Position numbers and translations under genes: made by a program. The notes under the pieces were generated by a model that was not told the origin of the DNA, searched no databases, and worked only from the letters and a program-made list of their open reading frames with translations. Positions 16,913 to 25,914 of a stretch of DNA of 64,000 nt are shown one piece after another. Source of the stretch: Roseomonas gilardii (GTDB lineage Bacteria; Pseudomonadota; Alphaproteobacteria; Acetobacterales; Acetobacteraceae); NCBI RefSeq assembly GCF_001941945.1, contig NZ_CP015583.1, positions 1,167,001-1,231,000 of the forward strand. Reading direction: 5' to 3'. Each line of letters starts with the position of its first letter. The stretch's first letter is position 1.

Positions 16913-17587
16913 TCATCGCCCTCCGGCCACGGCGCGGTTCTCCAGCCGGGAAAGAAGCCGCACCACCGGCCAGAGCAGCAGGAAATAGGCGAGGGCCGCC
17001 GCCACGATGGGCGAGGCGTTGTAGGTCACGCTCTGAGCCTGCCGCGCCTGGAAGAGCAGCTCCGGCAGGGCCACCACCGAGGCAAGGGAGGTGAGCTTCA
17101 CCACCTCCAGCGTGTTGCTCACCAGGTCCGGCAGCACGTTGCGCAGGGCCTGCGGCAGGATCACCAGCAGCATCGCCTGCCAGGAGCGCAGCCCCAGCGC
17201 CCGCGCCGCCTCCGTCTGGCCGCGCGGCACGCTGTCCAGCCCGGCGCGCAGGATCTCCCCGTAATAGGCGCCGGTGTTCAGGAAGAAGCCCAGGGCCACC
17301 GCGCCCCAGGCGCCGATATCCAGCCCGAGGAAGGGCAGGCCGGCATAGAGGAAGACCAGCAGCACCAGCGGCGGCACGGCGCGGAAGAGATCCGTGAGCG
17401 CCACGGCGGGCCAGGCGATCCAGCGTGTGCCGGCGCGCGAGGTGAAGGCCAGGATCAGCCCGCCCAGCACGCCGAGCGGCACCGTCATCAGCGAGAGCAG
17501 CAGCGTCTGCTTCAGCCCGGACCAGAGGATCGGCAGCGCCTGCCCGATGATCTCGGTGTTCAGGAAGGCGGCGGTGAACTCCTCCAT
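16913..17587 (-). CDS. Amino acid ABC transporter permease (HisM/GlnP type), subunit 2
   Basis: 224-aa inner-membrane permease with five hydrophobic segments. It has the polar amino-acid transporter loop, with PRGQTEAARALGLRSWQAMLLVILPQAL matching the EAA motif that contacts the ATPase. DLFRAVPPLVLLVFLYAGLP is the other family hallmark. It starts one base after the stop of the upstream permease, so the two are co-translated and very probably form the heterodimeric channel. Confidence 0.88.
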   Translation of the reverse strand: MEEFTAAFLNTEIIGQALPILWSGLKQTLLLSLMTVPLGVLGGLILAFTSRAGTRWIAWPAVALTDLFRAVPPLVLLVFLYAGLPFLGLDIGAWGAVALGFFLNTGAYYGEILRAGLDSVPRGQTEAARALGLRSWQAMLLVILPQALRNVLPDLVSNTLEVVKLTSLASVVALPELLFQARQAQSVTYNASPIVAAALAYFLLLWPVVRLLSRLENRAVAGGR

Positions 17588-17588
17588 C

Positions 17589-18275
17589 TCAGGCGCTCCT
17601 CGCCCGGCCGAGCGTGAAGCGCCGCTCGATCCAGCGCCCCAGCCCGACCACCGGCAGGAACAGGACCGCATAGGCGATCGCGCCCAGCGTCAGCGGCGTC
17701 GGATTGGCCGAGAAGGCCATGGAGGACTGCGCCGCGCCCAGGATCTCCGAGACCCCCACCACCGAGGCCAGGGCCGTGCCCTTGGTGATGGCGATGGTGC
17801 GGTTGGTCAGCGGCGGGATCACCATGCGGACGGCCTGTGGCAGCACCACCAGGAACAGCACGGGCAGGAAGCGGAAGCCCAGGGCGCGCGCCGCATCCCA
17901 TTGCCCGCGCGGCACGGCGGTGATGCCGGCCCAGTAGATCTCCTCGGCGAAGGCGGCCAGCACCAGTGTCAGCGCCAGCCAGGTGGCCCAGAAACCGGAG
18001 AGCGACATCCCCGCCGAGGGCAGGCCGAAATAGAGCAGCACCAGGATCACCAGCGGCGGCAGGGCGCGGAACAGGTCCACGAAGAAGACGATCAGCCAGT
18101 TCAGGGGACGGATGCCCAGCGCCCGGACCGCCGCGAGCCCCAGCCCCGCCGCGAGCCCCGCGACGACGATCAGCGCGGCGAGCGCGAGCGTCAGCGCGAA
18201 GCCCTCGGCGATGCGGGGCCAGTACTCGGCGGCGACGCGGGCGTTGAGGAAGGAGAAGGCGAAGCCCGAGTCCAC
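17589..18275 (-). CDS. Amino acid ABC transporter permease, subunit 1
   Basis: 228-aa permease of the same family. DLFRALPPLVILVLLYFGLP and the EAA loop VPRGQWDAARALGFRFLPVLFLVVLPQA are visible, with about five membrane segments. It follows the binding-protein gene by 18 bases and precedes the second permease directly, so this is one operon. No ATP-binding gene accompanies them; the ATPase must come from elsewhere in the genome. Confidence 0.88.
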   Translation of the reverse strand: MDSGFAFSFLNARVAAEYWPRIAEGFALTLALAALIVVAGLAAGLGLAAVRALGIRPLNWLIVFFVDLFRALPPLVILVLLYFGLPSAGMSLSGFWATWLALTLVLAAFAEEIYWAGITAVPRGQWDAARALGFRFLPVLFLVVLPQAVRMVIPPLTNRTIAITKGTALASVVGVSEILGAAQSSMAFSANPTPLTLGAIAYAVLFLPVVGLGRWIERRFTLGRARSA

Positions 18276-18293
18276 GAGACGGAAGACCTGTCT

Positions 18294-19166
18294 TCAGCCG
18301 CAGCGCGGCTCATGCGGCGCCGGGTCGTAGCCGGGCAGGCCGGGCACGCCATAGCCGGGGAAGGGGGTGTTCTCGGCATCGTCGGCGGCCGGCTTGCTGC
18401 CGAACCACTTCTCGCTGAGCTTCGCCAGGGAGCCGTCGCGCTTCATGCATTCCAGCACGTCCTCGACCTGGTTGCGCAGCGCCACCTCGTCCTTGCGGAA
18501 GGGCGCGGCCCAGTGGGCGCGGGTTTCCTTGATGACGAAGTCCGGCACGAGCTGCGGCTGCCGGGATGCCGCATACTTCACCACCGTATTGCCCGCGAGA
18601 ACGGCATAGGCCCGTCCGGCGACCACCGCCTGCACCGCATCCGGGTTGCTGTCATAGGTCTGGTAGGTGAAGCCGAGCTTCGCCGCGTTGGCCTGGGCCC
18701 AGGCGTCATAGGCGCTGCCCTTGTTCACCGCGATCGCCTTGCCCTTGATGTCGTCGAGCGAGGCGATCGGGGCATTGCCCTTGCGGATGCCGAACTGGAA
18801 CTCGGTGTAGAGATAGCCCTCGGTGAAGAGCAGGTTCTCCGCCCGTTCCTTCGTGACGGTCACCGGGGCGGCGAGGAAGTCGTAGCGCCCGGCGTTCAGT
18901 GCCGGCACCAGCCCGGAGAAGGAGGCGCTGTCGATGGTGATCGGCCGGCCCAGCCGCTTCGCCACCTCGGTGAAGAGATCCACGTTGAAGCCTTGGACGC
19001 CGCCATCCAGCTTCGGGAAGGCATGGGGCGCGAAGGTGCCGTCCACGGCGGTGCGCAGCGGCGCGGGGCCGGATTGCGCCCAGGCGGAGGTGGAAAGGGC
19101 CGGGGCGAGAAGGGCGGCGAGCAGGAGCAGGCGGCGCATGGCGGGGTGGGATCTCGTGACGGTCAT
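18294..19166 (-). CDS. Periplasmic amino-acid-binding protein of the ABC transporter
   Basis: 290-aa extracellular solute-binding protein, family 3. The signal peptide has the core RRLLLLAALLAPALSTSAWAQ. The mature part shows LRTAVDGTFAPHAF, GFNVDLFTEVAKRLG and DFLAAPVTVTKERAENLLFTE, all typical of polar amino-acid receptors; FVIKE and WFG lie near the C-terminus. Two starts are possible, ATG 19166 and ATG 19139; neither has a clear Shine-Dalgarno, and 19166 gives a slightly longer n-region. It is first in the operon and delivers ligand to the two permeases that follow. Confidence 0.87.
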   Translation of the reverse strand: MTVTRSHPAMRRLLLLAALLAPALSTSAWAQSGPAPLRTAVDGTFAPHAFPKLDGGVQGFNVDLFTEVAKRLGRPITIDSASFSGLVPALNAGRYDFLAAPVTVTKERAENLLFTEGYLYTEFQFGIRKGNAPIASLDDIKGKAIAVNKGSAYDAWAQANAAKLGFTYQTYDSNPDAVQAVVAGRAYAVLAGNTVVKYAASRQPQLVPDFVIKETRAHWAAPFRKDEVALRNQVEDVLECMKRDGSLAKLSEKWFGSKPAADDAENTPFPGYGVPGLPGYDPAPHEPRCG

Positions 19167-19355
19167 GGTCGCCAACCGGCAGCAAGAACCATGCAAGCGG
19201 GGCACTGCGCATACCGGGGAGCTGCCATGAACCATCTGGTCCGTCTGCCCGAATCATGCCACAAAAGGGTCCTCACCATGCCGCGAGCGGCCCCCATCTT
19301 CCGCTCCAGAGGCCGGAAACGGCCGGATCACTCAGGCCTGGGAGTCCCCAGTATC

Positions 19356-19562
19356 ATGAAGTCCTTCGCCATCTCCCTCGTCTTCCTCGGCATCGCCACC
19401 ATCCTGGCCGTGGTCGGCACGCTGCTGGGCAGCGCCGGTGCCAGCCAGCTCCTGGCCCTTCCGGTCGCGCTGGCCGCCATGACCGCCTGCCTGATGCTGG
19501 TGGGTGGGCTGCTGATCCTGGAATTCCGCCGCCCGGTCGCGCCCCTGGCGCTGGCGGCCTGA
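19356..19562 (+). CDS. Small two-helix membrane protein, unknown function
   Basis: 68-aa protein made of two hydrophobic segments (about residues 4-26 and 34-56) and a short Arg/Pro C-terminal tail. GGGAG lies 11 bases before the ATG. It is followed by a strong terminator, which supports it as a real transcription unit. I do not recognise the family. Confidence 0.55.
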   Translation: MKSFAISLVFLGIATILAVVGTLLGSAGASQLLALPVALAAMTACLMLVGGLLILEFRRPVAPLALAA

Positions 19563-19637
19563 ACCGGACCGCCGCTGCCGGCCCGCCCCCTGGAATGGGG
19601 GCGAGGCAGGGCCGGAGCGGATGACGGACCGGAACGA

Positions 19638-19672
19638 TGAAAAGGGCGCCCTGGACGGGGCGCCCTTTTTTC
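19638..19672. terminator. Bidirectional intrinsic terminator
   Basis: GGGCGCCC-N6-GGGCGCCC (8-bp stem, 19644-19665) flanked by AAAA on the left and TTTTTT on the right, so it can work on both strands between the small membrane protein and the convergent hydrolase gene. Confidence 0.85.
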
Positions 19673-19696
19673 ATGCCCGGCGCGGCCTGAAACGGC

Positions 19697-19731
19697 GAAC
19701 CGCCGGTTCCCTGGATGGGAACCGGCGGTTC
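19697..19731. repeat. Perfect 15-bp inverted repeat built from two palindromes
   Basis: Arms of 15 bp (19697-19711 and 19717-19731) separated by TGGAT. Each arm contains its own 13-base palindrome, GAACCG-C-CGGTTC and GAACCG-G-CGGTTC. There is no T-run. It lies between two convergent genes, next to the bidirectional terminator. It could be a second RNA 3'-end structure or a protein-binding element. Confidence 0.6.
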
Positions 19732-19768
19732 TGCGAAGAGGCGGAAGGCCCTGTCCGGGCCGGAAGGA

Positions 19769-20437
19769 TCAGTCCGCGGCCATGGACATGCGGGCGCGGT
19801 TCAGCACCGACATCACATGGTCCTCGGTGGCGTCGCAGACCTTTTCCGTCTGGTCGGGCGTGAAGACATGGCCCGCGCCTTCCATGACGCGGTAGTCGAT
19901 CTTCACGCCCTTCTGCGTGTTCAGCTTGTCCACCAGCTTCCGCACGCTGCTTTCCGGCACCAGCTCGTCCTGCGCGCCGTGCAGGATCAGGCCGGAGCAG
20001 GGGCAGGGGGCGAGGAAGCCGAAGTCATAGTGGCTGGCCGGGGCGGAGATGGAGACGAAGCCGCCCATCTCCGGCCGCCGCATCAGCAACTGCATGCCGA
20101 CATAGGCGCCGAAGGAATACCCCGCCACCCAGAGCATGGGCGCGGAGGGATTCACCGCCTGCAGGAAGTCGAGCGCCGCCGCCGCGTCCGAGATCTCCCC
20201 GATGCCGCCGTCATAGCGGCCCTGGCTCTTGCCCACGCCCCGGAAGTTGAAGCGCAGGGTCGAGAAGCCCATCGCCTGGAAACGGCCATAAAGCCCGTGC
20301 ACGACACGGTTGTTCATGGTCCCGCCATGCAGCGGGTGGGGATGAAGGATCAGGGCAACGGGGGAATTCGGGCGCTTGGAATGGTGGTAGCGACCCTCCA
20401 GCCGGCCATCGGGGCCGGCGAACATCACTTCAGGCAT
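19769..20437 (-). CDS. Alpha/beta hydrolase (dienelactone-hydrolase-like, cytoplasmic)
   Basis: 222-aa serine hydrolase of the family with LHPHPLHGGTMNN (oxyanion region). The nucleophile elbow is GYSFGAY (Ser near residue 106), the acid is in HGAQDELVP, and the His is in GAGHVF. FNFRGVGKSQG is conserved. This family is widespread in alphaproteobacteria but its natural substrate is unknown. It is convergent with the small membrane protein across two hairpins. Confidence 0.8.
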   Translation of the reverse strand: MPEVMFAGPDGRLEGRYHHSKRPNSPVALILHPHPLHGGTMNNRVVHGLYGRFQAMGFSTLRFNFRGVGKSQGRYDGGIGEISDAAAALDFLQAVNPSAPMLWVAGYSFGAYVGMQLLMRRPEMGGFVSISAPASHYDFGFLAPCPCSGLILHGAQDELVPESSVRKLVDKLNTQKGVKIDYRVMEGAGHVFTPDQTEKVCDATEDHVMSVLNRARMSMAAD

Positions 20438-20811
20438 TGTCCCCTGGTGTCCACTTCCTTTGGGAATGCGCAGTCACGCATTCCGAGCCAACAGCCCTGA
20501 AGGGGGAATGGAGGAACGACGCACGGGTCACTCCATCCTCCCTGGTTCATGGAGCGATGCCGACAGGGGCGTGCCGCGGGCGCAGGTGGCATACCGCGAG
20601 ACACCTTCCTTACCGGCAGGGTTCCGATCATCTGATGTCTGCCGGGGCGGGCTTACGATCCCCGGCGCGAGGCCAATATAGGGAGCGGTTCCTCTAAACC
20701 CTAACGAAATCATGGCATGGGGCCCATGTCTCAGGCTCCAGCCGGGAATTCCCCCTTTTTGTTTCCGATACTGCGGAAACACCGATGACACCGCGGAGGT
20801 GACCGAACGAC
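20438..20811. other. Intergenic region ahead of the iscR operon
   Basis: 374 bases holding no supported gene; short frames on either strand have no family signal. It must contain the promoters of the hydrolase (left) and of iscR (right). GCGGAGGTG just before 20812 is the iscR ribosome-binding site. I could not find a clear IscR type 1 site. Confidence 0.5.
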
Positions 20812-21312
20812 ATGCGCCTGTCGACGCGCGGCCGCTATGCGGTGATGGCGATGGTGGAGATGGCGGACCGCGCGCGCTGCGCGAGCTGCAGCCCGGAGCC
20901 CCCGGTCAGCCTGGGCGAGATCGCCGGGGCGCAGGGCCTCTCGCTCGCCTATCTGGAGCAGCTCTTCGGACGGCTGCGGCGCGCGGGGCTGGTGGAATCG
21001 GCGCGCGGGCCGGGCGGCGGCTACCGGCTGGCCCGTCCGGACGTGGCGATCTCGGTGGCCGAGATCATCGAGGCGGTGGACGAGCCGCTCAGCGCCACAC
21101 GCTGCGCGGGCGAGGGCGCCGGCTGCGTGGCCGGCCGCAAATGCGCGACGCATGACCTCTGGGACGAGCTGGGCGAGCAGATCCGGCTCTTCCTGATGGG
21201 GGTGTCGCTGGCGGATGTGGTCCGGGGGCAGGTGCGCGGGCGCGCCTTGCCGCCGCTTCTGGCAGGCATGGTCCAGGGGGCGGAGCCGGATGGCGGGGAG
21301 GCGGAGGCATGA
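20812..21312 (+). CDS. iscR: Rrf2 family transcriptional regulator, IscR-like
   Basis: 166-aa Fe-S-sensing regulator. The N-terminus MRLSTRGRYAVMAMVEMA and the helix-turn-helix LSLAYLEQLFGRLRRAGLVESARGP are IscR hallmarks. The cluster ligands are present as C-x6-C-x5-C-x2-H (near residues 98-114), one residue longer in the first gap than E. coli IscR. It likely represses its own operon when holo. Its stop overlaps the start of the first cysteine desulfurase (ATGA). Confidence 0.88.
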   Translation: MRLSTRGRYAVMAMVEMADRARCASCSPEPPVSLGEIAGAQGLSLAYLEQLFGRLRRAGLVESARGPGGGYRLARPDVAISVAEIIEAVDEPLSATRCAGEGAGCVAGRKCATHDLWDELGEQIRLFLMGVSLADVVRGQVRGRALPPLLAGMVQGAEPDGGEAEA

Positions 21313-22400
21313 CCTCGCCCGCCCTCTACCTCGACGCCAATGCCACCGAGCCGCTGCGCCCCGAGGCCCGCCTCGCGGCGCTGGAGGCGATGGACCTGAC
21401 CGGCAACCCCTCCTCCGTCCATGCCGAGGGCCGCGCCGCCCGGCGGCTGCTGGAGAAGGCCCGCGCCCAGGTGGCGGTCCGCTTCGGAGCCCGGGCGCGG
21501 GACGTGGTCTTCACCTCCGGCGGGACCGAGGCGGATATCCTGGCGATTCGCGGCCTGGGCCGGGGGCGCCGCATCCTGGCCGGCGCCACCGAGCACCCGG
21601 CGGTGCTGGCCGCCGCGCCGGAGGCGGAACGCCTCCCGGTGGACGGGGACGGGGTGCTGGACCTCGCGGCGTTGGAGCGGGTCCTGTCCTCCGGCCCTTC
21701 CGCCCTGGTCTGCCTGATGCTGGCCAACAACGAGACCGGCGTGATCCATCCCGTCGCGGAGGCGCTGGCCCTCTGCCGCCACCACGACGCGCTGCTGCAT
21801 GTCGATGCGGTGCAGGCGGCGGGGCGGATGCCGGTCTCGCTGGAGGAACTGGGCGCCGACAGCCTTGCCCTGTCCGGCCACAAGCTCGGCGGCCCGAAGG
21901 GGGCTGGGGCGCTGCTGCTGCGTCCGGGGCTGGACCTGCCGGCGCATCTGCCGGGGGGAGGGCAGGAGCGTGGCCGCCGGGGCGGCACCGAGCCCCTGCC
22001 AGCCATCGCCGGCCTGGGTGCGGCCGCGGAGGCCGCCGATCCGCACGCGGCGGAGCGCCTGCTTTCCATCCGGCGGGCCATCGAGGCGGGCAGTGGCGCC
22101 CGCATCCCCGGGGCCGGGGCGCCGCGCCTGCCCAACACGGCGAGCCTGCTGCTGCCCGGCCTGCCGGCGGAGACCCAGGTCATCGCCCTGGACCTGGCCG
22201 GGGTCCGGGTCTCGGCGGGCTCGGCCTGTTCCTCCGGCAAGGTGGCGCGCAGCCATGTGCTGGAGGCGATGGGGCTGGGCGAGGCGGCGGGCTGCGCCAT
22301 CCGCATCTCGCTCCCCTGGAACGCGCCGGAGGATGCGGCGGGGCGTTTTCTCGCCGCCTATGCTGCCATGCGGGATCGCCTCTCGCAGCGCGCGGCGTAG
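21309..22400 (+). CDS. Cysteine desulfurase family protein, first of two tandem copies
   Basis: 363-aa PLP enzyme of the NifS/IscS fold. The N-terminus is LYLDANATEPLRPEA. SGHKLGGPKGAG carries the PLP Lys, and SAGSACSSGKV carries the persulfide Cys (near residue 308). It is shorter and more divergent than the second copy and has LDANAT where IscS has LDNHAT. All catalytic residues are present, so it is probably active. It would release sulfur from cysteine for Fe-S clusters or thiolation. It overlaps iscR by 4 bases. Confidence 0.85.
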   Translation: MTSPALYLDANATEPLRPEARLAALEAMDLTGNPSSVHAEGRAARRLLEKARAQVAVRFGARARDVVFTSGGTEADILAIRGLGRGRRILAGATEHPAVLAAAPEAERLPVDGDGVLDLAALERVLSSGPSALVCLMLANNETGVIHPVAEALALCRHHDALLHVDAVQAAGRMPVSLEELGADSLALSGHKLGGPKGAGALLLRPGLDLPAHLPGGGQERGRRGGTEPLPAIAGLGAAAEAADPHAAERLLSIRRAIEAGSGARIPGAGAPRLPNTASLLLPGLPAETQVIALDLAGVRVSAGSACSSGKVARSHVLEAMGLGEAAGCAIRISLPWNAPEDAAGRFLAAYAAMRDRLSQRAA

Positions 22401-22418
22401 CGCCCCATCTTCGGGGGC

Positions 22419-23606
22419 ATGATTGCCCCGGCCGCCAACCGTCCGATCTATCTCGACAACCACGCCACCACCCCGGTCGATCCGAGGGTGCTGGCCGCCA
22501 TGCGCCCTTGGTGGGAGGAGAACTTCGCCAATCCGGCCAGCGTGGAACATGTCATGGGCCGGGCCGCCGAGGCGGCGGTGGAGGAGGCGCGGGCGGAGGT
22601 CGGGGCGCTGATCGGCGCCGAGGCGCGGGAGATCGTGCTGACCTCCGGCGCCACGGAGAGCAACAACCTCGCCATCAAGGGTGCGGCGCGCTTCGCCGCC
22701 TCTCAGGGCAGCGGGCGGCGGCGCATCGTCACCACAGCCATCGAGCACAAATGCGTGCTGGAGAGCGTGCGCGACCTCGCGGCGGAAGGCTTCGAGCCGG
22801 TGATCCTGCCTGTCGGGCCGGACGGGCTGCTGGACCCGGAGGCGCTGCGCGCGGTTGTGGATGACGGCACCCTGCTGGTCAGCGTCATGGCGGTGAACAA
22901 CGAGATCGGCGTGGTGCAGGACCTGCCCGCGCTGGCCGCCATCGCCAGGGGGGCGGGCGCGCTGTTCCACACCGACGCGGCCCAGGCCGCCGGGCGCGTG
23001 CCGCTGGACGTGGCGGCGATCGGCGCGGACCTGCTCTCGCTTTCCGGCCACAAGATCTACGGGCCCAGGGGCATCGGCGCGCTCTATGTCCGCCGCCGTC
23101 CCCGCGTCCGGCTGGTGCCGCTCCTGTCCGGCGGCGGGCAGGAGCGCGGCTTCCGCTCCGGCACCCTGGCCGCGCCGCTGGTGGTCGGGCTGGGCGAGGC
23201 GGCGCGGCTGGCACGGCTGGAGGGCGGGGAGGACGCGGCGCGGGCCGCCGGGCTGCGCGACCGTTTCCTGGCGGCGCTGGCCGCGCATGTGCCGGGGGTG
23301 GTGGTGAACGGTAGCCGGGAGCACCGGGTGGCGGGCAACCTGAACCTCGCCTTTCCCGGTGGCGTGGACGCGCAGCGGCTCATGGCGGCGATGCCGGAGG
23401 TTTGCGTCTCCACCGGCTCGGCCTGTTCCTCGGCCTCGGTGGAGCCTTCCTATGTGCTGCGGGCCATCGGCCTGGATGAGAAGGCCGCAAGAGCGAGCTT
23501 GCGCGTGGGGATCGGGCGCTTTACCTCGCCCGCCGAGGTGGATCTGGCGGCCGCGGCCCTCGCGCGTGCCTGGACATCCGTCATGTCCCCCGAGACGGTG
23601 GAGTAG
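22419..23606 (+). CDS. iscS: Cysteine desulfurase IscS
   Basis: 395-aa PLP-dependent enzyme that converts cysteine to alanine and carries the sulfur as a persulfide. [15 protein letters not shown] opens the protein. The PLP Lys is in [13 protein letters not shown], and the catalytic Cys is in [15 protein letters not shown] (near residue 330). Length and motifs match group I IscS. It lies 18 bases after the first desulfurase, in an operon that ends with mnmA, so it is the obvious sulfur donor for MnmA. No iscU, iscA or hscBA is present here. Confidence 0.92.
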   Translation: MIAPAANRPIYLDNHATTPVDPRVLAAMRPWWEENFANPASVEHVMGRAAEAAVEEARAEVGALIGAEAREIVLTSGATESNNLAIKGAARFAASQGSGRRRIVTTAIEHKCVLESVRDLAAEGFEPVILPVGPDGLLDPEALRAVVDDGTLLVSVMAVNNEIGVVQDLPALAAIARGAGALFHTDAAQAAGRVPLDVAAIGADLLSLSGHKIYGPRGIGALYVRRRPRVRLVPLLSGGGQERGFRSGTLAAPLVVGLGEAARLARLEGGEDAARAAGLRDRFLAALAAHVPGVVVNGSREHRVAGNLNLAFPGGVDAQRLMAAMPEVCVSTGSACSSASVEPSYVLRAIGLDEKAARASLRVGIGRFTSPAEVDLAAAALARAWTSVMSPETVE

Positions 23607-23617
23607 GAGCGGCCCGT

Positions 23618-23935
23618 ATGCCGAAGATGACGTTTATCGAGCGTGACGGCACGCGGCGCGAGGTGGATGCGCCGCTGGGCCTCAGCGTGCTGGAGATCGC
23701 CCATCGCCATGGCGTGGACATCGAGGGCGCCTGCGAGGGCAGCCTCGCCTGCGCCACCTGCCATGTGATCGTGGACGGCGACTGGTTCCCGAAGCTGGCC
23801 GAGCCGACCGAGGACGAGGAGGACATGCTCGACCTCGCCTTCGACCTGCAGGAGACCTCCCGCCTCGGCTGCCAGATCGTGATGTCCGAGGCGCTGGATG
23901 GGCTGGTGGTGAAGCTGCCGGCGGCGGGCAAGTAG
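23618..23935 (+). CDS. fdx: 2Fe-2S ferredoxin (adrenodoxin type)
   Basis: 105-aa electron carrier. Cluster ligands are in [16 protein letters not shown] (C-x5-C-x2-C), with the fourth Cys further on in [17 protein letters not shown]. This is the isc-type ferredoxin that supplies electrons for Fe-S assembly. It follows iscS by 11 bases, so its role is probably linked to the desulfurases. Confidence 0.92.
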   Translation: MPKMTFIERDGTRREVDAPLGLSVLEIAHRHGVDIEGACEGSLACATCHVIVDGDWFPKLAEPTEDEEDMLDLAFDLQETSRLGCQIVMSEALDGLVVKLPAAGK

Positions 23936-23966
23936 GCGCGCCATCACGGGCGGAGGATGTCGCGGG

Positions 23967-24710
23967 ATGCCGCAGCAGCAGATCGAGTCCTATGGCGTGC
24001 CGGGCGGCCTGTTCCGGCGCCTGCGCGAAGGCGCGGCGCCGGAATGGGAGGCCTATTGCTGGCATCCCTTCGTGCGGGGGCTGGCCGAGGGCACGCTGCC
24101 GCTCCCGGCCTTCCGGCACTATCTGGTGCAGGACTACCTCTTCCTCGTGCAGTTCGCCCGTGCCCAGGCCCTGGCCGTGGTGAAGGCGGAGAGCCTCGCC
24201 GCGATGCGCGAGAAGAGCGCGGCGGTGGATGCCATCCTCGGCGAGACGCGGCTGCACCTGGAATACTGTGCCGGCTGGGGCCTGTCCGAGGACGGCATCC
24301 TGGCGCAGCCCGAGGCCGCCGAGACGGTCGCCTATACCCGCTGGGTGCTGGATCGCGGCTTCGCCGGCGATATCCTGGACCTGGAGGTGGCGCTTGCCCC
24401 ATGCACCGTGGGCTATGGCGAGATCGCCCTGCGCATCGGGGCGCATCCCGGCCGCCGCCGTGACGGCAACCCCTATGAGAGCTGGATCGCCATGTATGCG
24501 GGCGAGGAGTACCAGGCCCTGGCGCGTTCCGCCGCGGCGCGGCTCGACGCGCTGGGCGAGAGCCATGGCGGCGAGGCCCGTCTGCCGCTGCTGACCCGCA
24601 CCTTCGCCGAGGCGTCCCGGCTGGAGGCGGATTTCTGGGCCATGGGGCTGCGCGCTGTGCCCGTCATCGGAGGCATCGCCGCCGAGGGCGCGCTATCGGA
24701 GATCGGCTGA
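23967..24710 (+). CDS. tenA: TenA family protein (aminopyrimidine aminohydrolase / thiaminase II)
   Basis: 247-aa all-helical protein that hydrolyses thiamin breakdown products so that the pyrimidine can be reused. [20 protein letters not shown] and [17 protein letters not shown] contain the conserved Asp and Tyr. The catalytic Cys is in [12 protein letters not shown] (near residue 146), and the C-terminal Glu is in [11 protein letters not shown]. It sits between ferredoxin and mnmA, an unusual place for a thiamin-salvage gene. No TPP riboswitch is seen. Its stop overlaps the mnmA start (TGATG). Confidence 0.88.
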   Translation: MPQQQIESYGVPGGLFRRLREGAAPEWEAYCWHPFVRGLAEGTLPLPAFRHYLVQDYLFLVQFARAQALAVVKAESLAAMREKSAAVDAILGETRLHLEYCAGWGLSEDGILAQPEAAETVAYTRWVLDRGFAGDILDLEVALAPCTVGYGEIALRIGAHPGRRRDGNPYESWIAMYAGEEYQALARSAAARLDALGESHGGEARLPLLTRTFAEASRLEADFWAMGLRAVPVIGGIAAEGALSEIG

Positions 24711-25810
24711 TGCGTATCCTGGTCGCCATGTCCGGCGGGGTGGACAGCAGCGTCGTGGCCGGACTGCTGCATGAGGACGGCCACGAGGTCGTCGGGGCCA
24801 CGCTGCAGCTCTACGACCACGGCGCCGCCGTGTCTCGCAAGGGTGCCTGCTGCGCCGGGCAGGACATCCACGACGCCCGGGATGTCGCCGACCGGCTCGG
24901 CATCCCGCATTACGTGCTGGACCGCGAGACCCGCTTCCGCGATGCGGTGATCGAGGATTTCGCCGACAGCTATGCGCGGGGCGAGACCCCCATTCCCTGC
25001 GTCCGCTGCAACCAGACGGTGAAGTTCCAGGACCTCTTCGGCCTCGCCCGGGACCTGGGCTGCGAAGCCCTGGCGACCGGGCATTACGCGCAGCGCGTCG
25101 AGGGACCGGCGGGGGCGGAGCTGCACCGTGCCGCCGATCCGGCGCGGGACCAGTCCTATTTCCTGTTCGCCACCACGCGCGAGCAGCTCGCCTTCACGCG
25201 CTTCCCGCTGGGCGCCATGCCCGACAAGGCCGCCGTGCGCGCCGAGGCGGCGCGGCTGGGCCTCGCCGTGGCGGAGAAGCCCGACAGCCAGGACATCTGC
25301 TTCGTGCCTGCCGGACGCTACCACGAGACGGTGGCGAAGCTGCGCCCCGAGGCGGCGCAGCCCGGCGAGATCGTGCATCTCGACGGTCGCGTGCTGGGCC
25401 GCCACGAGGGCCTGGGGCGCTTCACCGTGGGGCAGGGGCGGGGCCTCGGCCCGGCCGCACGCGATGGCGAGGAGCCGATGTATGTGGCGGCGCTGGATGC
25501 CACCCGGCGGCGCGTCGTGGTCGGCCCCAGGGCGGCGATTCCGCGGGCCGTGGTGGAGGCCGGCGAGGTGAACTGGCTGATCCCGCCACCGGAGGGCGAA
25601 TTCGCCGCGCAGGCGAAGTTCCGTGCCCGCGAGGTGCCGCAGCCGGTGCGGGCGCGCTGGGATGCGGCGCGCGGGCTGCTGTGCGTCACGCCGGAACTGC
25701 CGGTGATCGCGGCGCCAGGGCAGGCGCTGGTCCTCTATGAGGGGGAGCGTGTGCTCGGCGGCGGATTCATCCGCCGGGCGGGCGTTGACAGGAACGGCGC
25801 GGCGGCCTAA
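24710..25810 (+). CDS. mnmA: tRNA-specific 2-thiouridylase MnmA
   Basis: 366-aa ATP-dependent enzyme that places sulfur on U34 of tRNA-Lys, -Glu and -Gln. The PP-loop is [15 protein letters not shown] (residues 6-20). The first catalytic Cys is in [11 protein letters not shown], and the persulfide Cys is in [20 protein letters not shown]-type and EKPDSQD motifs are conserved. It ends 17 bases before a tRNA-Met gene. The operon couples the enzyme with IscS, its sulfur source. Confidence 0.95.
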   Translation: MRILVAMSGGVDSSVVAGLLHEDGHEVVGATLQLYDHGAAVSRKGACCAGQDIHDARDVADRLGIPHYVLDRETRFRDAVIEDFADSYARGETPIPCVRCNQTVKFQDLFGLARDLGCEALATGHYAQRVEGPAGAELHRAADPARDQSYFLFATTREQLAFTRFPLGAMPDKAAVRAEAARLGLAVAEKPDSQDICFVPAGRYHETVAKLRPEAAQPGEIVHLDGRVLGRHEGLGRFTVGQGRGLGPAARDGEEPMYVAALDATRRRVVVGPRAAIPRAVVEAGEVNWLIPPPEGEFAAQAKFRAREVPQPVRARWDAARGLLCVTPELPVIAAPGQALVLYEGERVLGGGFIRRAGVDRNGAAA

Positions 25811-25827
25811 TTCGCGGCCCACCGGTT

Positions 25828-25902
25828 GGCGGCGTAGCTCAGCGGTAGAGCAGGGGAATCATAATCCCTTGGTCGGCGGTTCAAATCCGTCCGCCGCTAC
25901 CA
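25828..25902 (+). tRNA. tRNA-Met(CAU), elongator type
   Basis: 75 bases with encoded CCA. The acceptor stem GGCGGCG pairs with CGCCGCT (G1-U72 wobble, as I recall for alphaproteobacterial elongator tRNA-Met). D-arm GCTC/GAGC, anticodon loop ATCATAA with CAT at the anticodon, and T-loop TTCAAAT are all clear. A lysidine-type tRNA-Ile(CAU) cannot be fully excluded. The 3' end is followed directly by an integrase remnant, so it served as an integration site. Confidence 0.93.
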
Positions 25903-25914
25903 ACCTTTCAAACA

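Noticed and set aside
23935-24000. TPP riboswitch for tenA
   Set aside because: Only 31 bases separate ferredoxin from tenA, too short, and no THI-box motifs were seen.
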